A stretch of 64,000 nucleotides of DNA from Solirubrobacteraceae bacterium (GTDB lineage: Bacteria; Actinomycetota; Thermoleophilia; Solirubrobacterales; Solirubrobacteraceae), in NCBI GenBank assembly GCA_029263125.1, contig JAJCYD010000048.1, positions 124,001 through 188,000 of the forward strand. Direction: 5' to 3'. A program made the position numbers and the translations under genes. Below are positions 51,385 through 59,463 of this stretch, one piece after another. The notes under the pieces were generated by a model, which did not search any database, was not told the origin of the DNA, and worked only from the letters and a program-made list of their open reading frames with translations. Within the stretch, counting starts at the first letter, position 1; each line of letters opens with the position of its first letter.

Positions 51385-51419
51385 CGCTACGTTGGAATGT
51401 CCTCCTACGTTTGGAGAGA

Positions 51420-52454
51420 ATGCGACATCTACACAAGCTCGCCGCCTGTGCCGCGCTCACTGCCTGCGTGATCGCCGCCCCCGCGGCCGCGCAATCACCC
51501 GCCGAAGGCCAGCGCGTCGTGGATCTCGGAAACGAGACGACCATTCGCGAGTACGCCGGCTCCCTGCTCTTCAGCCGCTGGGACGGTTCGGCCTACCATC
51601 TCGCGGTCCGCCGTGGCGGCGTCGTCCGCGACCTCGCCGTTGCGACCCAGCGCCAGCCGTTCGACGCCGATGTCGGGCCCGATTCTCGCGGCCGTGCCTC
51701 GGCCGTCGTGTCGATCTGCCGCGGCTCGTGCGACCTGTTCGTGATCGGCCTTGATTCCGGCGACCGGCTGCGCCCCGTCAACAACGCCAACACCACCGGT
51801 CGCGACGAGATCGCACCGACCGTGTGGAAGGGCCGGCTGGCGTTCGGCCGGCGCTACGGGAAGGACCTCGTCGTCCCGTACACCAAGCGGCTGGCGGCGC
51901 GGCGCTCGCGTCCGTCTGATCGGATCGGCAGCCTTCCGCGACGGCGATGTGACCGCGGCGGCTGCCGCAAGCTCGAGAACCAGAACCTGAAGGCGATGGA
52001 CCTGTACGGGCGCTGGATCGCACAGAGCTGGACCTACGGCGATCCCGGCCCGGGCAGCTTCAACAACGAGATCCGGCTGACCAACGTGCGCCGCACCGAC
52101 ACGCGCCAGCTCGCCAGGATGACAACCGGCCTGGCCGGTCAGACGTACCTCGGGCCGGGATTCACCAGCGGGTATGTCGGGTTCTTCCGCGCCTGCCAGA
52201 ACGCTCCGAGAGACTGCCCGCGGCAGGCCTCCGGCGCGATCCGCTACAAGATCTCCAGCACCCGCTACGAGATCGCGAGCGACAGGACGTCGTGGTCGGG
52301 CTGGACGCTCGCCAGCCGCAGCACGGACTACCACGTGCCCTCGCCCTATGACTGCGCCGGTGGCGAACCGGGCTTCCCGCCATCGGAGCAGTGCGGGATC
52401 TACCGCCGAACGGGCCTGCAGTGGAAGGGCATCGCCGCGAAGCACCTCCGCTGA
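51420..52454 (+). CDS. Secreted protein of unknown function
   Basis: 344 residues, ATG at 51420 with a GGAGAG ribosome binding site. A signal peptide (LHKLAACAALTACVIAAPAA) is followed by strand-rich repeats (TTIREYAGSLLFSRWDGSAY, PTVWKGRLAFGRRYGK, MDLYGRWIAQSWTYGDPG) that suggest a beta-propeller, and eight cysteines in pairs near the end. No enzyme motif is seen. A 58-codon fragment of a second copy lies upstream at 50484-50660. Confidence 0.82.
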   Translation: MRHLHKLAACAALTACVIAAPAAAQSPAEGQRVVDLGNETTIREYAGSLLFSRWDGSAYHLAVRRGGVVRDLAVATQRQPFDADVGPDSRGRASAVVSICRGSCDLFVIGLDSGDRLRPVNNANTTGRDEIAPTVWKGRLAFGRRYGKDLVVPYTKRLAARRSRPSDRIGSLPRRRCDRGGCRKLENQNLKAMDLYGRWIAQSWTYGDPGPGSFNNEIRLTNVRRTDTRQLARMTTGLAGQTYLGPGFTSGYVGFFRACQNAPRDCPRQASGAIRYKISSTRYEIASDRTSWSGWTLASRSTDYHVPSPYDCAGGEPGFPPSEQCGIYRRTGLQWKGIAAKHLR

Positions 52455-52467
52455 TGCGAGCCGGGTG

Positions 52468-53346
52468 CTACAAGCCTCCGCCGAGCAGGCCGCCGACGCC
52501 GGCCCGCGCCGCGCGGCGCGAGAGCTTGTTGGAGATCGAACGCCCGCCGATGATGGCGCTCACCAGGTTGCCATTGAACGGCGTCGTCCCCGGCACCAGG
52601 TTCACGTCGCTGAAGGGGCTGTGCGCGCGCATGTAGGTCAGCTCGCGCGACAGGTCGCCGACGCCGTTTGACAGGGGTAGCGGCAGCAGGGCCAGCGTGC
52701 TGAGGACGCCGACCGCCTGGCCCGCGGAGTTCATGAAGCCGCTGCCCGAGTCACCGGGCACGCCGGGCGTGACGGTGTAAGCGCTGCGGCTCCAGCCGCC
52801 GCCGTCGACGGAGATGACCAGCCCCTGCTTGGGGCTGAGCAACGCGATCCCCTGACGCAGCGACGAGTTGCCGTAGGAGAAGATCGTCGAGCCCACGCCC
52901 GCGCCTCCGACGCCGGTCGGCCCGCCGAAGCCCGGCACCGACGGATCGACGCCGGCGGCGTCCGCCGGATCGAGTTCGACGAGCGCGAAGTCGTTGAACT
53001 GGCACGCGCTGGCGTCCGTCTCGCCGGTCGCACGCATCGCGAGCCACGAGCTGTAGGCCAGCGTGCCGGGCTTGCTCGCGCCGGTCACCGTCACCGGCGT
53101 GCCCAGTGGCCGCGACCGGGACGTGCAGCCGTCGGTCTCGTTGGCGGAGCCAATGCCCGCGCAGTGGGCAGCCTGGCCGACGTACGTGCTCGACCCATCG
53201 GCGAAGATGAAGTTCGCCGTGCACTGGGCGCCCTCGGTAAAGGTCTGAACGCCCGGCGTCACGGCGGCCATCGCCGCCGGCGCCGCGGCCATCGCGATCC
53301 CGGCCAGCATCGCCGCGATACAGCTACCGACGGTCCGTCGCCTCAT
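52468..53346 (-). CDS. Secreted trypsin-like serine protease
   Basis: 292 residues from the ATG at 53346 (RRRTVGSCIAAMLAGIAMAA signal). The chymotrypsin-fold triad is His61 (GQAAHCAG), Asp119 (FNDFALVEL) and Ser200 (GVPGDSGSGF). There is no clear transmembrane or PDZ domain. A C-terminal stretch (NLVSAIIGGRSISNKLSRRA) is hydrophobic. It is exported and probably acts on proteins outside the cell. Confidence 0.88.
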   Translation of the reverse strand: MRRRTVGSCIAAMLAGIAMAAAPAAMAAVTPGVQTFTEGAQCTANFIFADGSSTYVGQAAHCAGIGSANETDGCTSRSRPLGTPVTVTGASKPGTLAYSSWLAMRATGETDASACQFNDFALVELDPADAAGVDPSVPGFGGPTGVGGAGVGSTIFSYGNSSLRQGIALLSPKQGLVISVDGGGWSRSAYTVTPGVPGDSGSGFMNSAGQAVGVLSTLALLPLPLSNGVGDLSRELTYMRAHSPFSDVNLVPGTTPFNGNLVSAIIGGRSISNKLSRRAARAGVGGLLGGGL

Positions 53347-53476
53347 GAGCCCTGCCTCCCGCTGCATTCGATCGCGCGGCGCCATCTGGTCGCCACGCCC
53401 CAGATTTCGCGGCCGATGGTAGATGACCGCCCGAGCGCGTGTCGCAGGAGATGCGCCAGAGTCCGGACAACCCTCG

Positions 53477-54286
53477 TCAGCCGGATCGTGAAGCCAACGC
53501 CCGCCCGATCGCGACGGCGCTCCAGACCGCGCCGCCGATCACGAGCGCGTCCGCCAGGCGCCGGCGGCCCATGCCCGCCGCCACGAGCCCGGCCGCCCGC
53601 ACAGGCGTGGTCAAGCGGGCGGCATGCAGGACGCGCGGGTCCGGCGCGCTCGCCGATCCGAACCACACGAACAGCGCGTAGCCGAAGCCGACCCCGAGCC
53701 GGACAAGCTCGCCGATCGCCGCGCCACGCCCCAGCCAACCGCGCGCGAGCGCGCCCCGCAACGCCGCCGCCGCGAACGCGGCATCGGCGAGCCCTTCGAG
53801 GTCGCGCCCGATCCGCGTGGGCTCACTGGCCCGCGCCAGGCGGCCGTCGAGACCGTCCGACACGAACGCCACCGCGCACATCCACGGTCGAGGCGAGTCC
53901 GCCGCGGCAGGCACGAGCCACACGCGCGCCAGTGTGCAGGCATCGGCCGGTCCGAGGTTCCGCGGGCGCCCGTCGTCGGTCTCGACCATCCCGATGTGCC
54001 AGTCGAGCATCAGCCACGTCAGCGCCCACCACGCCGCGAAGGCGCCGGCGCGACGACGAAACGGCTCGCGCCCGGCAAGTGCGAGCGCGCCCCACGCGCA
54101 CGCGCCGATCGCCACCCACTGGCGCATGCGCCGCGCCGTCGCCGGCCGCGCGCGGCGCTGCTCGCGCGTGCGCCGCTGGCTGTTGACGAAGAAGCCGACG
54201 ACCGCACGCGGTGCGAAGCGCGCGTCGAGCAGCAGGATGAGCTGCTCGCGCGCCCACAGCTCACCGCTGGTCGAGATGTCGGTCAG
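53477..54286 (-). CDS. CDP-alcohol phosphatidyltransferase family membrane protein
   Basis: 269 residues if it starts at the CTG at 54286, which overlaps the cupin stop (CTGA). No ATG, GTG or TTG occurs in frame before the ATG at 54127, yet the 53 codons between are clearly coding (TDISTSGELWAREQLILLLD, FFVNSQRRTREQRRA). The CDP-alcohol motif is SDGLDGRLARASEPTRIGRD followed by LEGLAD, with Glu in place of the usual third Asp. Several membrane helices surround it. It probably transfers a phosphoalcohol or phosphatidyl group and belongs to the radical-SAM neighbourhood. Confidence 0.82.
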   Translation of the reverse strand: MTDISTSGELWAREQLILLLDARFAPRAVVGFFVNSQRRTREQRRARPATARRMRQWVAIGACAWGALALAGREPFRRRAGAFAAWWALTWLMLDWHIGMVETDDGRPRNLGPADACTLARVWLVPAAADSPRPWMCAVAFVSDGLDGRLARASEPTRIGRDLEGLADAAFAAAALRGALARGWLGRGAAIGELVRLGVGFGYALFVWFGSASAPDPRVLHAARLTTPVRAAGLVAAGMGRRRLADALVIGGAVWSAVAIGRALASRSG

Positions 54287-54696
54287 GTGCCCGGGCGCTT
54301 GTCGAGCGGGTCGATCGCGCCAAGCTCGGTGTAGCCCGGCGGCGAGTAGACCTCGCCCGGCGTCCCGCCGATCGCCACCGCCTGAAGCCCCTCGTCGCCG
54401 ACCTGGATCGTGCGCTTGGTCTTCGCGCCGATGCGGATCATCATGCCCGGCTCGAGGTCGACGTGCTGGACGCCCTCGTTGAGCACCATGCGGCCGAAGC
54501 CCCTGGTGATGACGAGGACCTCCTCCTGGCCGGAAGGGTGGTTGTGCTCGGGATAGTGCACCGAATGCTCGGGGATGTCGACGATCGACAGGCCGAAGGC
54601 CGTCACGCCGAGCGCGGCGCGGGCCTTGAGGAAGATGCCGTTGTAGTACCCCTCCAGCTCGTCGATCTTGGCAACGGTAAAGTCGGGCAAAGCCAT
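54283..54696 (-). CDS. Cupin-domain protein
   Basis: 137 residues. Metal ligands are in SVHYPEHNHPSGQEEVLVI (His-x-His and Glu) with the second cupin motif around DLEPGMMIRIGAKTKRTI. It is a small cytoplasmic single-domain cupin, of the type that acts as isomerase, epimerase or dioxygenase. It lies two bases after the flavin-type oxidoreductase and is coupled by overlap to the CDP-alcohol transferase. Confidence 0.85.
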   Translation of the reverse strand: MALPDFTVAKIDELEGYYNGIFLKARAALGVTAFGLSIVDIPEHSVHYPEHNHPSGQEEVLVITRGFGRMVLNEGVQHVDLEPGMMIRIGAKTKRTIQVGDEGLQAVAIGGTPGEVYSPPGYTELGAIDPLDKRPGT

Positions 54697-54698
54697 AT

Positions 54699-55883
54699 TC
54701 AGCGTGCTCCTTGTTCGATCAGGGATCCGAAGACATCGTCCACCTGCTGCCATCCGATCCGCAGCAGGAACTGACTGTTGCGCCCATAGGACTTGGCGCC
54801 GAGGATGAAGAAACCGGGCTCGGGGTTGCGCAGGGTCTCGGGCCCATGGGGGCTGACCGCGAGGCAGTCGCCTCCGCTCTCGCCCAGCAGCGCCGAGGCG
54901 AGGTTCATCGGCCCGGAGGTCGCATAGCACTCGTGGACCTGCAGCTGGCGATAGAGCGCGTGGTCGCCGACGCCGCCGTTGAGGGCGAGGATGCGATCGA
55001 CCTCGACCTCGTCGGGCTCGCCGTTTCGCAGCGTCACGACGATCTTGTCGCCGCGACCGTGCAGCGCCTCGGTCACGCAGCCGGGGCGCAGGGTGACGGC
55101 ATCCGATGCGCCGCCCGCCAGGTCGGCAGCCGCCGAGTTCAGGGAGGCGCGCTCGGGCAGCGGGTCGTCATCCACCGCGCCCCAGTCGGGCTCGGGCTTG
55201 CGCACCGCCCAGACGACCCGGGTGCCGGGAGCGTCGCGGGCGAACGCCGCGAGCTGGCATACCGCCGTCTGTGCGGAGTGCCCGGAGCCGGTCAGCAGGA
55301 TCGTCCGGCCCGCCCATCGCCGGGGCTGTGACTGAAGCGCAGGCAGGTAGCGCACGATGCGGTCCTCGAACGCGCGCTCGTTGACGGCGTCGATGCCGCC
55401 GTCGCCGAGGCGGTTGGGATTGCCGTAGGTGCCGGTCGCGTCGATGACGACATCGGCGTGGTCGATGCCCTCGCTGCCGTCAGGTCGTGAGATGAGCAGG
55501 CGAAATGGGCGCGTCGCGCGGCGCGGGTCGCCGATCGCCTCGTGCTTGAGCAGCCCTTCGCGCCCGACCGCGAGCACGCGAGTCCCAAGGCGGATGCGGC
55601 CGTGCAGCTCCGGGATGTCTGCGAGCGGCTCCAGCAGATCGTCGGCGAGCTGCGTGCCGCTTGGCAATGCCTTGCCGTCCGGCGCGCCCGGAAGCGCGGC
55701 TCGCACGCGCGGTGAGACGTTCAGCGCCCACGGCGTGAAGGTCCGGACATGCCCCCAGGAGCGCACGTGCCCGCCGACCGTCGCCGCGGCCTCGTACACG
55801 ACGAAGTCCTCGGCGCGCTGCGCGGCGGCAAGCGCGGCCTCCAGCCCGATCGGGCCGGCCCCCAGAATGGCGATGCGCGTCAT
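54699..55883 (-). CDS. FAD/NAD(P)-binding oxidoreductase (flavin monooxygenase-like)
   Basis: 394 residues; ATG at 55883 preceded by GAGGGAGGTCG, a strong ribosome binding site. The first nucleotide site is IAILGAGPIGLEAALAAA and the second TILLTGSGHSAQTAVCQLA; DVVIDATGTYGNPNRLGDGG is the monooxygenase-type linker. The C-terminus (GFFILGAKSYGRNSQFLLRI, then GWQQVDDVF) is distinctive. It would oxidise a small molecule with O2 and NAD(P)H or act as a dehydrogenase. It is divergent from the MPE-radical SAM gene with 55 bases between. Confidence 0.88.
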   Translation of the reverse strand: MTRIAILGAGPIGLEAALAAAQRAEDFVVYEAAATVGGHVRSWGHVRTFTPWALNVSPRVRAALPGAPDGKALPSGTQLADDLLEPLADIPELHGRIRLGTRVLAVGREGLLKHEAIGDPRRATRPFRLLISRPDGSEGIDHADVVIDATGTYGNPNRLGDGGIDAVNERAFEDRIVRYLPALQSQPRRWAGRTILLTGSGHSAQTAVCQLAAFARDAPGTRVVWAVRKPEPDWGAVDDDPLPERASLNSAAADLAGGASDAVTLRPGCVTEALHGRGDKIVVTLRNGEPDEVEVDRILALNGGVGDHALYRQLQVHECYATSGPMNLASALLGESGGDCLAVSPHGPETLRNPEPGFFILGAKSYGRNSQFLLRIGWQQVDDVFGSLIEQGAR

Positions 55884-55938
55884 CGACCTCCCTCTCGTGA
55901 TCTCTTCCCGGCGCCGCCGCGCACCATACTTCCAGGTG

Positions 55939-57636
55939 ATGACCCGGCTAGCGGTGTTCGGCGGCGTGTACTCCAATCCCTACGCGCTGCGCGCGCTGGC
56001 GGACGACTCGAGGGCGCGCGGATGTGATCTGCGCTTCTGCCTTGGGGACCTCGGAGGTTTCGGCGCAGAGTGCGACGCGATCTGGCCGCTGCTGTCAGAG
56101 CACGAGGTCCAGACGATCGCCGGCAACTACGACGTGGCGATCGGCCGCGGCGACGAGGACTGCGGCTGCGGCTATGCCGACGAGCGCGACAACCACTTCG
56201 CGCAGCTCATGTACGACTACACGAAGGCGAACACGTCGCCCGAGTTCGCGGCCTGGATGCACGAGCTGCCCGGCGAGCTGCGCCTGGAGATCGCCGGCGT
56301 CGACGTCCACATGGTCCACGGCTCGCCGCTGGTCATCAACGACTTCCTGTGGGAGTCCCTGGACGACGACGAGCTGGCGATCCGGGTGCGCGCGAGCGGC
56401 GCGCGACTGCTGCTGTGCACGCACACCGGCATTCCGTGGCAGCGCGAGGTCGCCGGCACGCAGATCGTCAACGTCGGGGCGGTCGGGCGGCCCGCCAACG
56501 ACGGCAGCACCGACGTCTGGTACGCCGTGATCGATCTCCAGGACGGCGAGGTCGCCGGCGTCGAGCTTGTCGCGCTGGACTACGACTGGCGCGCGCAGGC
56601 CGCGTCGATGCGCGCGGCGAAGCTGCCCGAGCCGTTCGTCGAGACGATCGAGACCGGGTGGTGGACGACGTGTCTTGAGATCGTGCCTCCTCCCGAGCGC
56701 GCCCGCGGCGCCTACCACGTCTACCGCGAGGCAATGCCGACCGGCTTCGCCGCCGGCGGCGCCGGCTGGGCCGACACGCCCGAGCAGGTCGACGACGGCC
56801 GGCCGGTCGTGTCGCTGTTTGGCACCGCGCTGTTTCCCCCGCGGCTGTGGGTCTACTCGAACTTCCACTGCAACCTCGCCTGCGACTACTGCGTCGTGGC
56901 GAGCTCGCCGTCGGCGCGCAAGCGCCAGATCGAGCCCGAGCGCTTCAAGGCGCTTGTCGACGAGGCGCTGGCCGAGGGCTTCACCGAGCTGTATCTCACC
57001 GGCGGCGAGCCCTTCGTGCATCCGGGCATCATGGAGATGATCGAGTACGCGTCCGATCGCCTGAGCACGGTCGTGCTGACCAACGCGATGCTGTTCACCG
57101 GCCGACGCCGCAGGGAACTGGCTCGCCTCGCCGGGCGACCCGGTCTGACGCTGCAGTCCTCGATCGACGGCGCCTGCGCGGAGACGCACGACCGCTGGCG
57201 CGGCGCCGGCTCGTGGGTCAAGGCGATGGAGGGCCTGCAGTACGCGGCGGGTCTCGGCCTCCCGCTGCGCGTGGCAATGACCGAGACGCCGCAGAACCGT
57301 TCCGAGGTCCCGGCGCTGCGCGCGATGCTCGAGGACCTGGGCATCGTCGGCGACGACTTCGCGGTTCGCCCGCTCGTGCAGCGCGGCTTCGCCGCCGATG
57401 CCGCCGACGCCGGCGCGGTGCAGATCTCCGACGCGGTCATGGTCCCCGAGCTGACGATCACCGCCGACGGCGCCCACTGGCACCCCGTCGGTGGGGACGT
57501 GCGGTCCTCGCCGGATTTCGTCGTCGCGCGCGGTGACGTGTCGCTGGCCGATGCCAAGCGCAGGATCGTCGAGCGCTTCCTCGTGCTGCGCCAGCAGGAC
57601 GGCTCGCTGCCGCCGGCGTTTCACTGCGCGGTGTGA
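55939..57636 (+). CDS. Metallophosphoesterase-radical SAM fusion protein
   Basis: 565 residues. Residues 1-215 are calcineurin-like (CLGDLGGFG, AGNYDVAIG, HMVHGSP, CTHTGIPW), but the first metal motif DxHxN is changed to GGVYSNPYAL and the GNHD to GNYD. Residues 295-565 are a radical SAM domain with CNLACDYC (Cys311, 315, 318) binding [4Fe-4S], TGGEPF for SAM, and a C-terminal cysteine (FHCAV). The two domains are joined in frame by a single reading frame without internal start. It is co-transcribed with a GT2 glycosyltransferase (GTGA overlap). Confidence 0.93.
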   Translation: MTRLAVFGGVYSNPYALRALADDSRARGCDLRFCLGDLGGFGAECDAIWPLLSEHEVQTIAGNYDVAIGRGDEDCGCGYADERDNHFAQLMYDYTKANTSPEFAAWMHELPGELRLEIAGVDVHMVHGSPLVINDFLWESLDDDELAIRVRASGARLLLCTHTGIPWQREVAGTQIVNVGAVGRPANDGSTDVWYAVIDLQDGEVAGVELVALDYDWRAQAASMRAAKLPEPFVETIETGWWTTCLEIVPPPERARGAYHVYREAMPTGFAAGGAGWADTPEQVDDGRPVVSLFGTALFPPRLWVYSNFHCNLACDYCVVASSPSARKRQIEPERFKALVDEALAEGFTELYLTGGEPFVHPGIMEMIEYASDRLSTVVLTNAMLFTGRRRRELARLAGRPGLTLQSSIDGACAETHDRWRGAGSWVKAMEGLQYAAGLGLPLRVAMTETPQNRSEVPALRAMLEDLGIVGDDFAVRPLVQRGFAADAADAGAVQISDAVMVPELTITADGAHWHPVGGDVRSSPDFVVARGDVSLADAKRRIVERFLVLRQQDGSLPPAFHCAV

Positions 57637-58340
57637 ACGCGCCCGATCCAGGATCGCCGCTGGTCTCGATCGTCATCCCGACGCTCGACGAGGAGCTCGA
57701 GCTGCCGGCGCTGCTGGATGCCCTCGCCGCGCTGCCTGGGCGTTGGGAGCTGATCGTCACCGACGGCGGATCCAGCGACGAGTCCGTCGCGCTGGCCCGC
57801 GCGCACCCGACGGCGCCGGTCGTTCTCGTGGCCGGCGGCGGCCGCGCCGCACAGCTCAACGCGGGCGCCCGAGCGGCGACCGGCGACGTGCTGCTGTTCC
57901 TGCACGCCGACAGCCGCCTGCCATCGGACGCCTACGCGTCGCTCACCGGCGCGTGGCGCACGCCCGGCGTCACCGGCGGCAACTTCGCGCTCGCATTCGA
58001 CGGCGGCCAGACGTTCGAGCGCGTGCTGGGCGTCGTCTACGCCTTCCAGCGCAGCCACGGCTTCTACTACGGCGACTCCTCGATCTGGGTGCGCCGCGAC
58101 GCGTTCGAGGCGCTCGGCGGCTATCGCGAGATCCCGATCATGGACGACTACGACTTCGTCCGGCGGATGGAGCGCGGCGGCGCCACGCGCTGCCTGCCGG
58201 GCCCCGCGACGACCTCGTCGCGGCGCTGGCGCTCGATGGGCATCCCGCGAACCGTGCTCGCGTGGTTCGTCATCCGCTGGCTGTACGTCGCGGGGGTCTC
58301 CCCCGCGCGGCTCGTGCGCCTGTATCGCGTCGTGCGCTGA
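57633..58340 (+). CDS. GT2 glycosyltransferase (rSAM/selenodomain-associated transferase-2 type)
   Basis: 235 residues from a GTG at 57633 overlapping the fusion gene stop. The GT-A core is LVSIVIPTLDEELELPALLD, IVTDGGSSDES, AAQLNAGARAATGDVLLFLH with DXD-like HADSRLP, and GGNFALAF, MDDYDFVRRMER. This matches the glycosyltransferases found beside radical SAM/selenodomain proteins in arsenosugar-like loci. It is soluble, with a C-terminal basic helix. The sugar and acceptor are unknown. Confidence 0.9.
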   Translation: MNAPDPGSPLVSIVIPTLDEELELPALLDALAALPGRWELIVTDGGSSDESVALARAHPTAPVVLVAGGGRAAQLNAGARAATGDVLLFLHADSRLPSDAYASLTGAWRTPGVTGGNFALAFDGGQTFERVLGVVYAFQRSHGFYYGDSSIWVRRDAFEALGGYREIPIMDDYDFVRRMERGGATRCLPGPATTSSRRWRSMGIPRTVLAWFVIRWLYVAGVSPARLVRLYRVVR

Positions 58341-58363
58341 GAATCCCGTCCGCCGTCGGCCGA

Positions 58364-58406
58364 GTGTGGCGTCTTGACCCCGGATACGGGGGTGAAAATG
58401 CCACAC
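58364..58406. terminator. Imperfect 20-bp inverted repeat between convergent units
   Basis: GTGTGGCGTCTTGACCCCGG ... CGGGGGTGAAAATGCCACAC: the ends pair perfectly for seven bases (GTGTGGC/GCCACAC) and the inner part pairs with a few mismatches around a GATA-like loop. It lies between the GT2 stop (58340) and the permease fragment (58420). A bidirectional terminator is likely; it might also be a copy of a genomic repeat. Confidence 0.55.
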
Positions 58407-58419
58407 GACGCCCCCATCG

Positions 58420-58872
58420 TCATTCGGCGCGGCGAACGAGCGGCATTCGGCCCCGGGTGCACAGCGCGGCGACCAGCGCCGCCAGCAACGGCACCGCGAT
58501 CCCGATGGCGGCGAGGTTCCACCACGGCACGACGAAGTCCGGCGACCCCGTCGTGGACCGCGCCGTGAACGCGACAAACGTGCCGAGCCCCACCTCCAGC
58601 GTGCAACCCAGCCCGCCCACGACGAGCGCCTGGCTGGCCATCAGGGCGCGGCGGCGCTCCGCAGGCGCGCCCACCGCCGCCAGCGCGGCGAGATCCGCGC
58701 GCCTTTCCGCCGCCGACAGCGCGACGGAGATCGCAACGCCGACGAGCGTGATGATCGCCGCCGCGATTGCCGTCAGCACCAGCGCCACGTTCCTCGGATC
58801 GCGGGACCCGCTCTCGTACACGGCGAACGCCCCCGTGTTCTCGCCCGCCTCCAGCGCCGTGTCGACCTCGTC
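58420..58872 (-). pseudogene. FtsX-type ABC transporter permease, C-terminal fragment
   Basis: The frame reads EVDTALEAGENTGAFAVYES, then helices VALVLTAIAAAIITLVGVAI, GGLGCTLEVGLGTFVAFTA and NLAAIGIAVPLLAALVAALC, the last part of an FtsX/MacB-like permease. It has no start. Upstream, the PadR stop overlaps an ATG at 58892 that would begin the ABC ATPase (MIEHVLATR), which breaks off within about ten codons in another frame. The ATPase and most of the permease are therefore deleted. Confidence 0.75.
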
Positions 58873-58888
58873 GCAAGGACGTGCTCAA

Positions 58889-59455
58889 TCATGGTGCGAC
58901 CTCCTTCGGGGTGCCAGTCGTGGTGGATCGCGGCGTCCGTCCGCTCGCCGTGAGTTGTGTTTCGCAGTGATCAAGCCAACGCGCCTCGGCCTCGGCCTGG
59001 AAGATCATCGATTCGTTGACCAGCAGCCACGCGGCGTCCGCGGTCTCGTCGGCCTGCGCCTTCAGGCGCGTCAGGTCGCGCAGCGCACGCAACGTCGCGG
59101 TGCGCTGACGCTGCACCACCGCGCGCACGTCGACGCCGGGCGTCGTCATCGCCATGGCGAGCTTGATCGCCAGCTCGTCACGCGGCCGGCCGTGTCGCTC
59201 CAGCGGCGTGGAGAACCAGTCGCCGAGCCGCTCGCGCCCGGCATCGGTGATGCGGTAGGTCACCTTGCCGTCGCCGTCTGCGTCGGCGTCGGGCTCGATG
59301 AGCCCGTCGCGCTCCAAACGCGACAGCGTCGTGTAGACCTGCCCGATGTTCAGCGGCCACGTGGCGCCGGTCGACGCCTCGAACTCGACGCGCAGCTGGT
59401 AGCCGTACATCGGCCCCCGTTCCAAGAGGGCGAGAAGTCCATGGCGGATCGGCAT
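58889..59455 (-). CDS. PadR-family transcriptional regulator
   Basis: 188 residues from the ATG at 59455 (PIRHGLLALLERGPMYGYQL). The winged helix continues NIGQVYTTLSRLERDGLIEP and VTYRITDAGRERLGDWF; a C-terminal helical domain (LRALRDLTRLKAQADETADA) mediates dimer formation. A promoter and a palindromic operator overlap immediately upstream (59464-59492), so it probably represses itself and, originally, the ABC transporter whose remains follow. The upstream ATG at 59485 would lie inside the operator. Confidence 0.92.
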   Translation of the reverse strand: MPIRHGLLALLERGPMYGYQLRVEFEASTGATWPLNIGQVYTTLSRLERDGLIEPDADADGDGKVTYRITDAGRERLGDWFSTPLERHGRPRDELAIKLAMAMTTPGVDVRAVVQRQRTATLRALRDLTRLKAQADETADAAWLLVNESMIFQAEAEARWLDHCETQLTASGRTPRSTTTGTPKEVAP

Positions 59456-59463
59456 AGATACGC

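Noticed and set aside
53343-53738. 131-codon minus-strand frame between the trypsin-like and CDP-alcohol genes
   Set aside because: Overlaps the CDP-alcohol gene in another frame and has only scattered charged residues.
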